DNA of 33,566 bases from JACQKA01 sp964462785 (GTDB lineage: Bacteria > Patescibacteriota > Minisyncoccia > Phycocordibacterales > UBA2100), in NCBI GenBank assembly GCA_964462785.1, contig CAYWZA010000009.1, positions 1 to 33,566 of the forward strand. Direction: 5' to 3'. The first letter of the stretch is position 1, and the number at the start of each line of letters is the position of its first letter. A model generated the notes under the pieces. That model did no database searches. It was not told where the DNA came from and worked only from the letters and a program-made list of their open reading frames with translations. The position numbers and the translations under genes are program-made. This document shows, piece by piece, positions 6,805-15,141 of the stretch.

Positions 6805-8975
6805 GCGATCAGCTTAGCAAATTCCGCCTCATTTAGCACCTTGATATTCAATGCGCGCGCTGCATCAAATTTTGATCCCGGATCGGTACCGGCAACGACA
6901 TAATCCGTCTTTTTCGATACCGACTCAACGATTTTCCCGCCGCGATCACGTATCGCCTGTTTCGCCTCATCGCGGGTCATGCGCGACAGCGTCCCCGTGA
7001 GGACAAACGTCTTTCCCGTAAGCGATCCCCCTGATGCCCGTCGTGCAACAGGTGCAATTGAGAGATGCTTGAGTAGTCGGTCAAGCGTGGCTGCATTCGC
7101 ACGGTCGGCAAACCAGTCCCCCACCGAGCGCGCCACCACGTCGCCCAGACCGTGCACGCGCACAATCTCTTCGAAACGAGCTTTGCGGAGGCGATCGATG
7201 CTCCCAAACTGCTCTGCAAGCACACGCGCAACCTCTTCACCCACATGTGGAATGGAAAGTGCAACAAGCAAGCGCGCGAGCGTCGTCTGCTTTCCTTTTT
7301 CAATTGCCGCAACCGCAAGTTGTGCCGATTTTTCAGCAAAACCCTCGAGCCCGAGGAAATCCCCTTGCGTGAGCGTGAAGAGGTCGTCATAACTATCGAG
7401 CAATCCATGCTCCACAAGCAGCTCGACGGTCTTCTCCCCTATGCCTTCGATATCGAGCGCGCGCCGCGATACAAAATATTCAAATTTCCGTTTTTGTTGC
7501 TCTCCCGAATTGCGATTCACACAGCGCCATGCCGCCTCGCCGGGGATACGCTCGATCCTGCCATCGCCGCCGCAGGCGGCGACTTTGGAAGGCCATTTGA
7601 ATGGCTCTTCTTTTCCGGTGCGCAGCTCGGTGAGCACACTCACAATATCGGGGATAACATCGCCCGCACGCTCGATGACCACCGTGTCTCCAATCCGCAC
7701 ATCAAGACGCTTTATTTCATCTTCATTATGCAATGTCGCGCGCGATACCATCGCCCCCGCAACACGCACTGGCCGCAAGTGAGCAACGGGCGTAAGCACC
7801 CCCGTGCGCCCCACCTGCAGCGCGATGTGTTCGACAACCGTTGTCACCTGCTCAGCAGAAAATTTGTACGCAACGCCAAAGCGCGGCGCTTTCGCTGTGT
7901 AGCCAAGGGTGCGCTGCAGCGCAATGTCATTGACCGTGACAACGATGCCGTCCATCGCGTAATCATACTTATCTCTCCGTTTTTCATGGCTTTCGCAATA
8001 GCTGATGACCTCGTCAATATTTTTGCAGAGCTTCCCGTGCGGATTCACTTTGAATCCAAGTTCTTGTAGGAGCTCGAGCTCTGCAATCTGGGTCGTGGGG
8101 GCATCATCGCCCGTATATACATCGATATCATACACAAAGCTGTCGATCCGACGCGCTGCGGCAATCTTCGGATCAAGTTGGCGTAAGGCACCTGCGGCAG
8201 CATTGCGCGTGTTAGCAAATAACGGCTCGCCCGATTTTTTCCGCTCTGTATTGATACGGTCAAGCGCCTGCTGCGAGAGCCATGCCTCGCCGACCACGAT
8301 GCAATCAACTGCGCGCCTGAGCGCAAGCGGGATGGTGCGAATGGTTTTCACGGTGTGCGTAACATCCTCTCCCACACGACCATCGCCGCGCGTCGCCGCG
8401 CGTAGCAGCTCGCCGCGGGCGTATTCAAGAATGATTTTAAGACCGTCGATTTTGTGCGAGCATACGTATTCGATACTATCGGGCGCGCGATCAAGCGCGC
8501 GCGCAACGCGCTTGTCCCACTCGCGCAGCTCGTCACTGGAAAATACTTTCTCGAACGTCCACTGCCGGACACGATGCTCGACTTTCTCAAAGTGATCGAG
8601 CGGCGTGCCACCAACGCGTTGCGTCGGCGAATCCGCCACAACAAGCTCGGGATATTTTTCCTCAAGCGCCACGAGCTCCGTGAGGAGCGAATCAAACGCC
8701 TCATCCGATATCTCCGGATCATCGAGTACGTGATAGCGGTGGTCGTGATGCTGAATGAGTTTTCGCAGTTTTTCAGCCCGTTCTAGAGCGTGTTTCAAAA
8801 CCCTTCCCTGCCTACGCACGCCGTGTTCGGGCTGTGGCGCGCTCGTCTCGGACTCATTGTATCCCCGATACATTTCGTCCTCCGACGAGGCGCCTCGCCG
8901 ACGAACACGACGTGCTCGGCTCGGGAACCCCGGTTTCGAAACACGCTCCTTCTCTTTTTTGAGAGCCGCACTCAT
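6801..8975 (-). CDS. ligA: NAD-dependent DNA ligase with an inserted N-terminal palindromic element
   Basis: LigA seals DNA nicks using NAD+. From the ATG at 8975 it has 724 residues. The adenylation lysine is Lys175 in KIDG; the OB fold, helix-hairpin-helix repeats and a C-terminal BRCT domain (TGKTFVLTGTL) follow. The zinc finger is degenerate: only AAC near GGDG and the CVN of CVNRNS keep cysteines of the usual four. Residues 10-63 are an arginine-rich extension encoded by a 163-bp palindromic element, placing the catalytic lysine about 60 positions later than usual. The start is supported by TGCTATCAT (8982-8990), a -10 box 6 nt before the ATG. It heads the ligA-gatC-gatA operon. Confidence 0.95.
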   Translation of the reverse strand: MSAALKKEKERVSKPGFPSRARRVRRRGASSEDEMYRGYNESETSAPQPEHGVRRQGRVLKHALERAEKLRKLIQHHDHRYHVLDDPEISDEAFDSLLTELVALEEKYPELVVADSPTQRVGGTPLDHFEKVEHRVRQWTFEKVFSSDELREWDKRVARALDRAPDSIEYVCSHKIDGLKIILEYARGELLRAATRGDGRVGEDVTHTVKTIRTIPLALRRAVDCIVVGEAWLSQQALDRINTERKKSGEPLFANTRNAAAGALRQLDPKIAAARRIDSFVYDIDVYTGDDAPTTQIAELELLQELGFKVNPHGKLCKNIDEVISYCESHEKRRDKYDYAMDGIVVTVNDIALQRTLGYTAKAPRFGVAYKFSAEQVTTVVEHIALQVGRTGVLTPVAHLRPVRVAGAMVSRATLHNEDEIKRLDVRIGDTVVIERAGDVIPDIVSVLTELRTGKEEPFKWPSKVAACGGDGRIERIPGEAAWRCVNRNSGEQQKRKFEYFVSRRALDIEGIGEKTVELLVEHGLLDSYDDLFTLTQGDFLGLEGFAEKSAQLAVAAIEKGKQTTLARLLVALSIPHVGEEVARVLAEQFGSIDRLRKARFEEIVRVHGLGDVVARSVGDWFADRANAATLDRLLKHLSIAPVARRASGGSLTGKTFVLTGTLSRMTRDEAKQAIRDRGGKIVESVSKKTDYVVAGTDPGSKFDAARALNIKVLNEAEFAKLIA
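8786..8948. repeat. Palindromic repeat element inserted in frame in ligA
   Basis: The ends, GAGCGTGTTTCAAAACC (8786-8802) and its near-perfect inverse (8932-8948), differ at one base. Pairing continues inward with gaps and mismatches (CGTGTTCG, GGCGC, CTCGTC) to a central TGTATC-CCC-GATACA (8858-8872), so the whole 163 bp is one imperfect palindrome. It is read through in frame as about 54 codons of LigA. The layout resembles Rickettsia palindromic elements, which also insert in frame in genes. No second copy is in this window. Confidence 0.8.
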
Positions 8976-8981
8976 AGCGGC

Positions 8982-8990
8982 ATGATAGCA
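8982..8990 (-). promoter_or_regulatory. Extended -10 promoter of ligA operon, leaderless
   Basis: TG-C-TATCAT ends 6 nt before the ligA ATG, so transcription would begin at or next to the start codon. Confidence 0.65.
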
Positions 8991-9016
8991 CAATCGAGGT
9001 GAGAAAAGCCTGGAGG

Positions 9017-9472
9017 TTAGTAGAAAATTTCAACAGCACGTTCGAGCGCCCGAGGGTTAGTGGCAATCGTAGCGCACGATGTGCTATACCCACGCGAGTC
9101 TATTCGAGTACTGTTGGGGTTCCCTGGTGAGTATTTTGTAACCGAAACGACCGAGCAAAGCCCGTTGGGGTCATACTGGAATGTTGTCGGCTGATCAAGT
9201 ACCACAGGTGCAATATTGCCCAGCGACTGCCCGTCGCACATTGCTGTGGTGGTGCCGGTAGTAAATGCATCATGCCTGAAGTCCAAATACAGAGCGCATT
9301 CAGCGCCCGTATCAGCGGCATAAAATGCGAATTGTGAATCACGCCCTAGCGATGACAAAATAATCTCCTTTTTAATGATTGAGAACATGGCGGCACCAAC
9401 AGCAAGCAGGAGTGAGGCGATGATGGTCGCCAATAGCAACGTGAACCCTCGTTGGTTTTTGATATGTCTCAT
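9017..9472 (-). CDS. PilX-like type IV pilus minor component
   Basis: The 151-residue protein begins with a short basic leader, then RGFTLLLATIIASLLLAVGAAM, a prepilin-like helix; the glutamate usual at position 5 of mature pilins is absent, as in PilX/GspK-type subunits. After the helix comes FYAADTGAECALY, typical of the PilX N-terminal region, followed by a globular domain with few cysteines. It is the last gene of the pilD-minor pilin operon, 4 nt after the PilV-like gene. As a minor pilin it would help to prime fibre assembly at the inner membrane. The start is AT-rich without a Shine-Dalgarno site. Confidence 0.75.
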   Translation of the reverse strand: MRHIKNQRGFTLLLATIIASLLLAVGAAMFSIIKKEIILSSLGRDSQFAFYAADTGAECALYLDFRHDAFTTGTTTAMCDGQSLGNIAPVVLDQPTTFQYDPNGLCSVVSVTKYSPGNPNSTRIDSRGYSTSCATIATNPRALERAVEIFY

Positions 9473-9476
9473 ATAT

Positions 9477-10037
9477 TTATGGTGACGTGGTGTCGGGCAA
9501 CCAGCGATGCATGTTTTCGCTCATGGTGAACACGCGTTCTTGAAATGCTCCGGAGCGCCAGCGCACTTCGACTTGCACCTTCACTTCGTCCACAGTGCCG
9601 CCGACAAGTGTCGCTCGTACGGAGCGGGTAAAGCGTGTTGTCTGCCAACCGTTCTGATACCCAAACAAGGTCCCGTTCGTCTGTAGCGGATCGCATGGTC
9701 CAATCCCTCCATTGCACAGTGCCATAGATTGCGCCGGATCATCATATCGAATATCAACGGTAAAAGGTTTGCCTGTTGTGTCAGGAATACCGGCAAGTAA
9801 ATCGACAACAGGGGTGCCTGCTACGTTGTTGATAAGGATGTTTCCATCACGCACAAAGCGCACTGCCTCAATCGCCTCTTGCGCCAAATGGAATGCGGTC
9901 ATCTGATCACGTGCATAAAATGCCGACGAGAGGCTCTGCGCCGCAAGCGACATCGGACCAGCTATGGCGATCACCAGAAGTGACACTGCGACGAGGGTCT
10001 CAATCAACGTAAAACCGTACTGTTGTTTTCGATTCAT
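9477..10037 (-). CDS. Type IV pilus minor prepilin, PilV/GspI-like
   Basis: The 186-residue protein has a leader MNRKQQYG cut before FTLIETLVAVSLLVI, the class III signal recognised by PilD, with the conserved Glu5. The mature N-terminal helix is membrane-spanning and the rest forms a periplasm-side or surface globular domain. The ATG at 10037 is chosen because the longer frame has no pilin leader and overlaps the previous gene; this start lies 4 nt after the upstream stop. Order after GspH-like and GspJ-like subunits fits a GspI/PilV role in a tip-initiating minor pilin complex. Confidence 0.85.
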   Translation of the reverse strand: MNRKQQYGFTLIETLVAVSLLVIAIAGPMSLAAQSLSSAFYARDQMTAFHLAQEAIEAVRFVRDGNILINNVAGTPVVDLLAGIPDTTGKPFTVDIRYDDPAQSMALCNGGIGPCDPLQTNGTLFGYQNGWQTTRFTRSVRATLVGGTVDEVKVQVEVRWRSGAFQERVFTMSENMHRWLPDTTSP

Positions 10038-10041
10038 AGTA

Positions 10042-10632
10042 TTATGGAATATCGATACTGCGTTGCACGGCAGTGGACTGCACACTGAATGTGCTGCGTG
10101 TCTTGGGGTCGGTGCCCCCCGCAGTGCCGCGCATCACAATCACCACCTTCGGCTGCACGATGTCGGGAGTACCTACCCCATCGACTGATTCGGCCCCAAC
10201 CACGTAAAATACAGCCTCCTCAATTTCCACCTCAGGCGCCGTCAGAGGAAATTGTGTATTGCCCCCATCCTGCGACTTCATCATGCTTTTGGTGTTTGGA
10301 TCATACCAATACGCCCACTGACCACCGTTGAATTCTTTGAAATACAGAATCGTGTCCCCCGTCTCGCGATTATCGCAGCTGCGCGGCTCGCTGATGGTGC
10401 CTACATTGCCGCAGTGATAATTAGTGCCCATGCGAATGGAGCGCACCATGCCATCAAGCGCGATATTAAGATTGTTCATGACGAGCTGCAGTGCCTGCGC
10501 TTTTCTGTTTGCTGCGGCAAGAGAGAGCAGTGAGCCGATTGCGACAATCATCACCACGGAAAACAGCGCAACAGAGACCATGAGCTCGATCAGCGAAAAT
10601 CCATCCGATTGCTTATTTCTCATATACGTCAT
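10042..10632 (-). CDS. Type IV pilus minor prepilin, PilW/GspJ-like
   Basis: In this 196-residue protein the leader MTYMRNKQSDG is followed by FSLIELMVSVALFSVVMIVA, with Glu5 in place. The ATG at 10632 overlaps the stop of the upstream minor pilin gene (ATGA), which argues for coupled translation; an ATG three codons later would also leave a workable leader. The globular part has paired cysteines (YHC and SCDN regions). It would join the other minor pilins in starting pilus assembly. PilW/GspJ assignment rests on gene order and size rather than a strong signature. Confidence 0.82.
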   Translation of the reverse strand: MTYMRNKQSDGFSLIELMVSVALFSVVMIVAIGSLLSLAAANRKAQALQLVMNNLNIALDGMVRSIRMGTNYHCGNVGTISEPRSCDNRETGDTILYFKEFNGGQWAYWYDPNTKSMMKSQDGGNTQFPLTAPEVEIEEAVFYVVGAESVDGVGTPDIVQPKVVIVMRGTAGGTDPKTRSTFSVQSTAVQRSIDIP

Positions 10633-11210
10633 AGCGCGCTGCATGTTCGCTGAATTGATATTTGCCCCGTGAGCCACACCACGACCGCAAGCTGATCTCC
10701 TCGCGGCGATTCGATGGTAATGCATGCTTTTTGATACAGCGTGGAGAGATCATTCACACGAATAAAAGCATCTGGGTCGGGGCGTTTAAAAAGCACGTCA
10801 AGTGAATCGAGTAGGCACTCATCAGCGCCACCACCCGCCGGCGTCGCACACATATCATAGATGTGATATCCCCCGCGCATAGTCAACAGGTCTACACTCT
10901 CTCCTGCATCATACAGACCATCCGCTTCTATGGCGTCTCCAAACAAAATGTACTGAGTGGGGCTGGTTTTCTCAAAATGAACTCCGTATCCGGCGCCGAA
11001 TAAACCCGCTCCCTCGCCAAATTTTCTTACGGAAATACCATACGTCTGCGACTCACGGATGGAGAGCGCAACGTCGTAGACTATGTTGCGCAGTGTAATA
11101 GCACCGCCGAAGCGGTTGTAATTGGCGAGCAGTATGGTGCTTAAGATCACCATAATGCCGGTCACGGCAATAAGCTCCATGAGAGAGAACCCCCGCTGCT
11201 GTGACATCAT
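10629..11210 (-). CDS. Type IV pilus minor prepilin, FimT/GspH-like
   Basis: The 193-residue protein begins MMSQQRG then FSLMELIAVTGIMVILSTILL, a class III prepilin signal with Glu5. The family hallmark of GspH/FimT, a helix followed by NYNRFGGAITLRNIVYDVALSIRESQ, is visible. The ATG at 11210 overlaps the pilD stop by four bases (ATGA). A much longer in-frame extension upstream is antisense-like noise over pilD and is rejected. It is the first minor pilin in the operon, as in many pilus and type II secretion loci. Confidence 0.85.
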   Translation of the reverse strand: MMSQQRGFSLMELIAVTGIMVILSTILLANYNRFGGAITLRNIVYDVALSIRESQTYGISVRKFGEGAGLFGAGYGVHFEKTSPTQYILFGDAIEADGLYDAGESVDLLTMRGGYHIYDMCATPAGGGADECLLDSLDVLFKRPDPDAFIRVNDLSTLYQKACITIESPRGDQLAVVVWLTGQISIQRTCSAL

Positions 11211-12043
11211 TCGATACCCCACAGAAGTGCGGTGATATCTATGCCATATGTGAAGGTGAACCATACGAGCAGTGTTCCGGCAATCAGAAAAGGACCAAAC
11301 GGAACCTCGCTCTTCATTGTAAACGCTCCCGCGTGCGGTTGACGCAGTAGTCCACAGTACGCGAGCATACGTCTGTAATATGGAAGCGGCAGCAATATGC
11401 ACACAGAAACGATGGCGCCGATCACAAACGAGAGCATCACCGCAAGCATCCCCGCTCCAAAGCCCAGAAACCAACCAACGACAAGCCCCAGCTTCACATC
11501 ACCCAAGCCAATCCCCCGCCCGCGCGTCGCAAGCCAGAGCAGAAAAAGCGGTGCGGCGACAAGAAATCCACTGAGCACAACCATCACCACATCCGTCATG
11601 GGAAACGACGTCTGCAGCGCAGCCCCGCCGCGCATGATGAGCGCCAACCCCGCAGTAGCATATACCCACTCATCGGGAATGATGGTGTGCAGTATGTCGT
11701 AGGCAGCAATACATATCAACACAGCGATTACTGCAAGCGAGAGTATCGTCGTGAACCACGGAAGCTGCGCATAGATCGTGAGAGCAAACAAGAAACCGGT
11801 CGCGAGCTCAACCAGCGGATACTGCCAGGAAATCTTTGTGCCACAGGAAGAGCATCTGCGACGCAATAGCACCCACGAGAGCACGGGAATGAGCATCATG
11901 GGCGTGAGTGTCGCGCGGCAGCTTAGGCACCCGCTCCTCCCCGCAAGCGAGCGACCGGTGTTGTGGCGCAGCACGACCACATTGAGAAAACTCCCAATGA
12001 TGAGTCCGAATGCGCCGGCAAGAATAGTTCCGAGAACTAGCAT
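11207..12043 (-). CDS. pilD: Prepilin peptidase / N-methyltransferase
   Basis: This 278-residue polytopic membrane protease cleaves prepilin leaders and methylates the new N-terminus. The cytosolic zinc motif is present (CLSC near residue 39, CSSC near residue 64), and both catalytic aspartates are seen, in AAYDILHTIIPD and in GLGDVKL, the GxGD signature. The ATG at 12043 is preferred to a TTG at 12070 because TACAAT (12050-12055) lies 6 nt before it, the same -10 spacing found at many genes here. It starts the operon with four minor pilins, apart from the major pilin, from which it is separated by a terminator. Confidence 0.93.
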   Translation of the reverse strand: MLVLGTILAGAFGLIIGSFLNVVVLRHNTGRSLAGRSGCLSCRATLTPMMLIPVLSWVLLRRRCSSCGTKISWQYPLVELATGFLFALTIYAQLPWFTTILSLAVIAVLICIAAYDILHTIIPDEWVYATAGLALIMRGGAALQTSFPMTDVVMVVLSGFLVAAPLFLLWLATRGRGIGLGDVKLGLVVGWFLGFGAGMLAVMLSFVIGAIVSVCILLPLPYYRRMLAYCGLLRQPHAGAFTMKSEVPFGPFLIAGTLLVWFTFTYGIDITALLWGIE

Positions 12044-12049
12044 CGGTAC

Positions 12050-12055
12050 ATTGTA
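12050..12055 (-). promoter_or_regulatory. -10 box of pilD operon, leaderless
   Basis: TACAAT preceded by GTG lies 6 nt before the pilD ATG. The upstream part overlaps the pilin terminator. Confidence 0.6.
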
Positions 12056-12072
12056 CACCCCGCATAGCAACT

Positions 12073-12098
12073 AAAAACCCGCCACGTGGCGGGTTTTT
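12073..12098 (-). terminator. Terminator between major pilin and pilD
   Basis: A 26-bp perfect palindrome (12073-12085 with 12086-12098) with GC core and A/T ends lies 19 nt past the pilin stop. It should stop pilin transcripts and insulate the pilD promoter. Confidence 0.85.
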
Positions 12099-12116
12099 GC
12101 ACTACAACTCTGTAGT

Positions 12117-12566
12117 TTACGGCTTCACGTCGTAGCAGTAGAGGTTTGCCTCATTGCCACATCCATCAGAGTCGTTTCCCTCGACGTTAGTGCCCGCGCT
12201 GTCAGCATCGCTGGAGAGCGCTGAGTGCCCACTTGTCTCCAAGTTTGCACCGAGATAGTATCCTGAACCGCTCGATACCTGATCGTAGGCATACACAGCT
12301 GCAGTGGTCGGATCCTTGGGGTTTGTTGCAATGTAGCCAGGACCAGTAAGCTCTGCTCCACTGATTGCAGCCGGATATGATCCCTGCGCATCGTAATAGA
12401 GCTCGAGCGCGAGCTGGAGCTGCTTCACGTCGGCAATGCGGCGAGCATCACGACCCTTCTTGCGGGCGCTGTTGAGCGACGCAAGCACGACTGACGAAAG
12501 AATACCGATGATCGCGATGACCACCAAGAGTTCGATCAATGTAAAACCTCGTTTTGTGTAATTCAT
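12117..12566 (-). CDS. pilA: Major type IV pilin-like protein
   Basis: The 149-residue prepilin has leader MNYTKRG and a canonical mature start FTLIELLVVIAIIGILSSVVL with Glu5. RKKGRDARRIADVKQLQLALELYYD follows, the usual alpha-1 continuation in Gram-positive-like and CPR pilins. The C-terminal domain carries two cysteines (DGCGN and YCYD) that may form the D-loop disulfide. It has its own strong promoter and terminator, so it can be expressed above the rest of the machine, which fits the main fibre subunit. The AT-rich leader shows no Shine-Dalgarno. Confidence 0.9.
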   Translation of the reverse strand: MNYTKRGFTLIELLVVIAIIGILSSVVLASLNSARKKGRDARRIADVKQLQLALELYYDAQGSYPAAISGAELTGPGYIATNPKDPTTAAVYAYDQVSSGSGYYLGANLETSGHSALSSDADSAGTNVEGNDSDGCGNEANLYCYDVKP

Positions 12567-12636
12567 AAGTTATTTAGAAAGGCATTACTAATAAAAGAGT
12601 GCCTTGATTTGTTTTATACGACCTTGTGCCCTTTAT

Positions 12637-12645
12637 TATACCAGC
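12637..12645 (-). promoter_or_regulatory. Extended -10 promoter of the major pilin
   Basis: TG-G-TATAAT, a perfect extended -10, lies about 70 nt before the pilin ATG. It is the best -10 in the window, and the leader of about 64 nt contrasts with the leaderless genes. A small AGGCA/TGCCT stem lies in the leader. Confidence 0.7.
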
Positions 12646-12690
12646 CGCTATCCTGCCATCCGCGGGGCTGTGGATAGCCCCCACCTCCGG

Positions 12691-13899
12691 TTAAAAGCCG
12701 GAGGAGATGTTGTAGATCGGGATAAGGACAGCCGCCAACAAGAACGCCACACCGAGCGCCAGCGAAACGATCATAAACGGCTCAATCAAGCCAACGAGGG
12801 TATCAATGGAGTTGGACACCTCGCGCCGATAGAATTTAGAAAGCACTTCCAGTATGCGGCTCAGATTTCCCGTTTCCTCACCGATTTTAATCATTGCCAC
12901 AAACATGCCAGGGATCTCGGGGTGCTTACGCAGCGCCTCCGACGCAGGCATACCCGCTTTCACATCTTCCGTTGCCTCACGCATGATCTGCTCGTAGAGC
13001 ACGTCACCGACAACCACCGAGGTGACCTCGAGCCCGCGCACCATCTGAATACCGCTTCTGAGCATGGTGGAGAGGTTGTCAGATACGCGCGAGAGAAAGA
13101 GCTGCTGATAGATGAGCCCGAGATGCGGCACACTGAGACGAAAACGTGCAAATGCCATCTTGCCGCGCTCGGTGGTGCCGAAGCGCCCGAGAATAAATCC
13201 CATGATGATGACGAAGACGACGATGAGGAGCAGGTAATCGGACATGAATTTACTGATACCGATAACCACACGCGTATAGACGGGAATATTTTGCCCGACC
13301 TCATCGAGAATTGCCGCGAGGCGCGGAATCACGAGCGTCATCATCAGCACCATGACGACGATGAATGTGGTGAATACGAACGCGGGATAGATGAGCGCGT
13401 TGCGTGCCTTTTGCGTGATTTCGTAGTTACGGTCGAGGTAGTCGGCAAGAAAGGCAAACGTTTCATCGAGCTTGCCGGCTTCCTCGCCCGCGCGCACGAG
13501 ATTGACATAAAATGCAGAGAACATTTTCGGATGCTTGCCGAGTGCCACAGATATTGAGCTGCCACTCTGAATGTCGTCGGCGATCATGCTCAGCTTTTCG
13601 GCAAGCTGCGGTGTGCGCGCCTCGGATGCGAGGAGGCGGAATGAGCGCAAGGCGGAGACCTGCGCTTCAAAGAGCGTCGTGATCTGGCGCGAAAGGAGGA
13701 CGATGTCGCGGTTGTTTATGCCGGAGAAAAGATTGAGATCTTCGAGAAATGCGCCTTGGCGCTTCTCCTCTTCAATGCCCGAGACGGTGAGACCGCGGCG
13801 CTGCAGCGCGGCGATGGCGACGTCTGTGTTGATTGCATCAACGACGCCTTGGCGTTCATTGCCGCTTTGGTCGACTGCTGTGTATGAAAACAACGACAT
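12691..13899 (-). CDS. pilC: Type IV pilus inner-membrane platform protein
   Basis: The protein has 402 residues, typical for the GspF/PilC family. It starts with the family's SLFSYTAVDQSGNERQGVVDA and holds two repeated GspF domains (about 65-190 and 270-390) with three membrane helices, for example FVFTTFIVVMVLMMTLVI and LLLIVVFVIIMGFIL. PilC sits at the base of the pilus and passes the rotary motion of PilB or PilT to pilins. It is the last gene of the pilM-to-pilC operon; a 33-nt spacer with three ATTTAAAT repeats separates it from pilT. No Shine-Dalgarno precedes the ATG. Confidence 0.93.
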   Translation of the reverse strand: MSLFSYTAVDQSGNERQGVVDAINTDVAIAALQRRGLTVSGIEEEKRQGAFLEDLNLFSGINNRDIVLLSRQITTLFEAQVSALRSFRLLASEARTPQLAEKLSMIADDIQSGSSISVALGKHPKMFSAFYVNLVRAGEEAGKLDETFAFLADYLDRNYEITQKARNALIYPAFVFTTFIVVMVLMMTLVIPRLAAILDEVGQNIPVYTRVVIGISKFMSDYLLLIVVFVIIMGFILGRFGTTERGKMAFARFRLSVPHLGLIYQQLFLSRVSDNLSTMLRSGIQMVRGLEVTSVVVGDVLYEQIMREATEDVKAGMPASEALRKHPEIPGMFVAMIKIGEETGNLSRILEVLSKFYRREVSNSIDTLVGLIEPFMIVSLALGVAFLLAAVLIPIYNISSGF

Positions 13900-13907
13900 G
13901 AAAAAAG

Positions 13908-13931
13908 ATTTAAATATTTAAATATTTAAAT
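13908..13931. repeat. Three tandem ATTTAAAT repeats between pilT and pilC
   Basis: Three perfect 8-bp copies fill the 33-nt intergenic gap. Each unit is itself palindromic. It could act as an unstructured translation start region, an AT-rich protein-binding site or a local promoter. Confidence 0.8.
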
Positions 13932-13932
13932 A

Positions 13933-14994
13933 TCATAAGAGTTTGTCGAGCACTTTGGGGTTGAGGGAGTACGCATACGCATTCTCGACGGTAATTTCTC
14001 CACGCGCTACAAGATCGGCAAGGCAACGGTTCATATCGATCATTCCCTCTTCAGAGGATGTCTCGATCACGGTGTTGAGTTCATGGGTGCGCTTCTCGCG
14101 AATCAGATTCGACACCGCTTTGTTGTTGATCAGGAGCTCATACGCAGGAATAAGTCCGCCCGAGACGCGCGGGATCAAGCGTTGCGAGAAAATACCTGCG
14201 AGCGATGCGGCAAGCTGGATGCGGATTTGATCCTGCTGCGCTGCGGGGAAGGTGTCGATGATGCGATCCACCGTCTGCGCGGCGTTGTTGGTGTGTAGTG
14301 TTGAAAGGACGAGGTGACCAGTTTCTGCCGCGGTCACTGCGGCGGTCATGGTGTCTGCGCCACGCATCTCGCCAAGCAAAATGACGTCGACGTCCTGACG
14401 AAATGCACTATGGAGCGCGGTCGCAAAATCTTTCGTGTCGATGCGCACTTCGCGCTGATCAATCATGGACTGCTTGGGGGTGAACACGTATTCGATCGGA
14501 TCCTCAATCGTGATGATGTGCTCCATGCGTTCGGTATTGATGAGCTCAATGAGCGACGCGAGTGTTGTCGTCTTTCCCTGCCCTACCGGCCCCACTACCA
14601 AGAAAAATCCTTGCGTTTTGCGCGCGAACGATTGCACAACATCGGGAAGGTTAAGCTCGGTCGTAGTGCGAATGGATTTGGGGATAAGGCGTAATGCAAT
14701 GCCAATAGCTCCGCGCTGGAAAAAGGCGTTGCCGCGAAAACGATTGCCGTCCGCTGTTTGATATGCAAAGTCAATCTCGTGCTCTTTGAGAAAGCGCTCT
14801 TTTTGCTCAGGGCTTAGAAGAAATTCGGCAAAACCGAGTGTATCTTCGGGGCGTAACACCGGCTCTTTAAGCATGGGGGTAAGGAGGCTTGAGACGCGAA
14901 TCGTCGGGTGCATCTCTGTTGAAAAGTGCAGATCAGAGCCGCCCTCATGCACCAGCACGTTCACATATTTTTTGAAAAGCTGTCCGTAGTCCAT
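13933..14994 (-). CDS. pilT: Type IV pilus retraction ATPase
   Basis: The 353-residue protein is a hexameric ATPase driving pilus retraction. The Walker A is GPVGQGKT (135-142), a variant of the usual GPTGSGKS; the Asp box (TIEDPIEY), Walker B (ILLGEMRG) and His box (LSTLHTNNA) follow. The ATG at 14994 (MDYGQLF) is chosen since the family begins near here; an ATG at 15030 adds 12 unlikely residues. TGTCATAAT (15033-15041) could be an internal extended -10. It follows the response regulator by about 150 nt and precedes pilC. AEIRD is replaced by GEMRG, as in PilT proteins. Confidence 0.93.
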   Translation of the reverse strand: MDYGQLFKKYVNVLVHEGGSDLHFSTEMHPTIRVSSLLTPMLKEPVLRPEDTLGFAEFLLSPEQKERFLKEHEIDFAYQTADGNRFRGNAFFQRGAIGIALRLIPKSIRTTTELNLPDVVQSFARKTQGFFLVVGPVGQGKTTTLASLIELINTERMEHIITIEDPIEYVFTPKQSMIDQREVRIDTKDFATALHSAFRQDVDVILLGEMRGADTMTAAVTAAETGHLVLSTLHTNNAAQTVDRIIDTFPAAQQDQIRIQLAASLAGIFSQRLIPRVSGGLIPAYELLINNKAVSNLIREKRTHELNTVIETSSEEGMIDMNRCLADLVARGEITVENAYAYSLNPKVLDKLL

Positions 14995-15119
14995 GATAAT
15001 TGCGTGTGAAATGAGTAAGATCCGGCACATTCATTATGACATATGAAAAGTGCCTTATTCGCTGGATTTGCAAGGGTTGTTGAAAACAAGAACGTACTGC
15101 CCGCACATTTGGCTGGCAG

Positions 15120-15135
15120 GTCTGACCTGTCAGAC
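15120..15135. other. Hairpin between the response regulator and pilT
   Basis: GTCTGAC and GTCAGAC form a 7-bp perfect stem with a 2-nt centre, 7 nt beyond the response regulator stop. There is no T-run, so a terminator is unlikely; an RNA processing or attenuation site is possible. Confidence 0.4.
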
Positions 15136-15141
15136 TTCCGG

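Noticed and set aside
10629..11474. Long N-terminal extension of the FimT-like gene
   Set aside because: The first 88 residues overlap pilD in another frame, and a canonical prepilin leader starts at 11210.
12604..13557. Long plus-strand open frame opposite pilC
   Set aside because: It is rich in His, Arg and Asp, lies entirely antisense to the well-supported pilC gene and shows no known motif.
13933..13935. Alternative code with TGA as glycine, as in some CPR lineages
   Set aside because: TGA is the natural end of pilT, pilD and other full-length genes, and no in-frame TGA interrupts a conserved gene.
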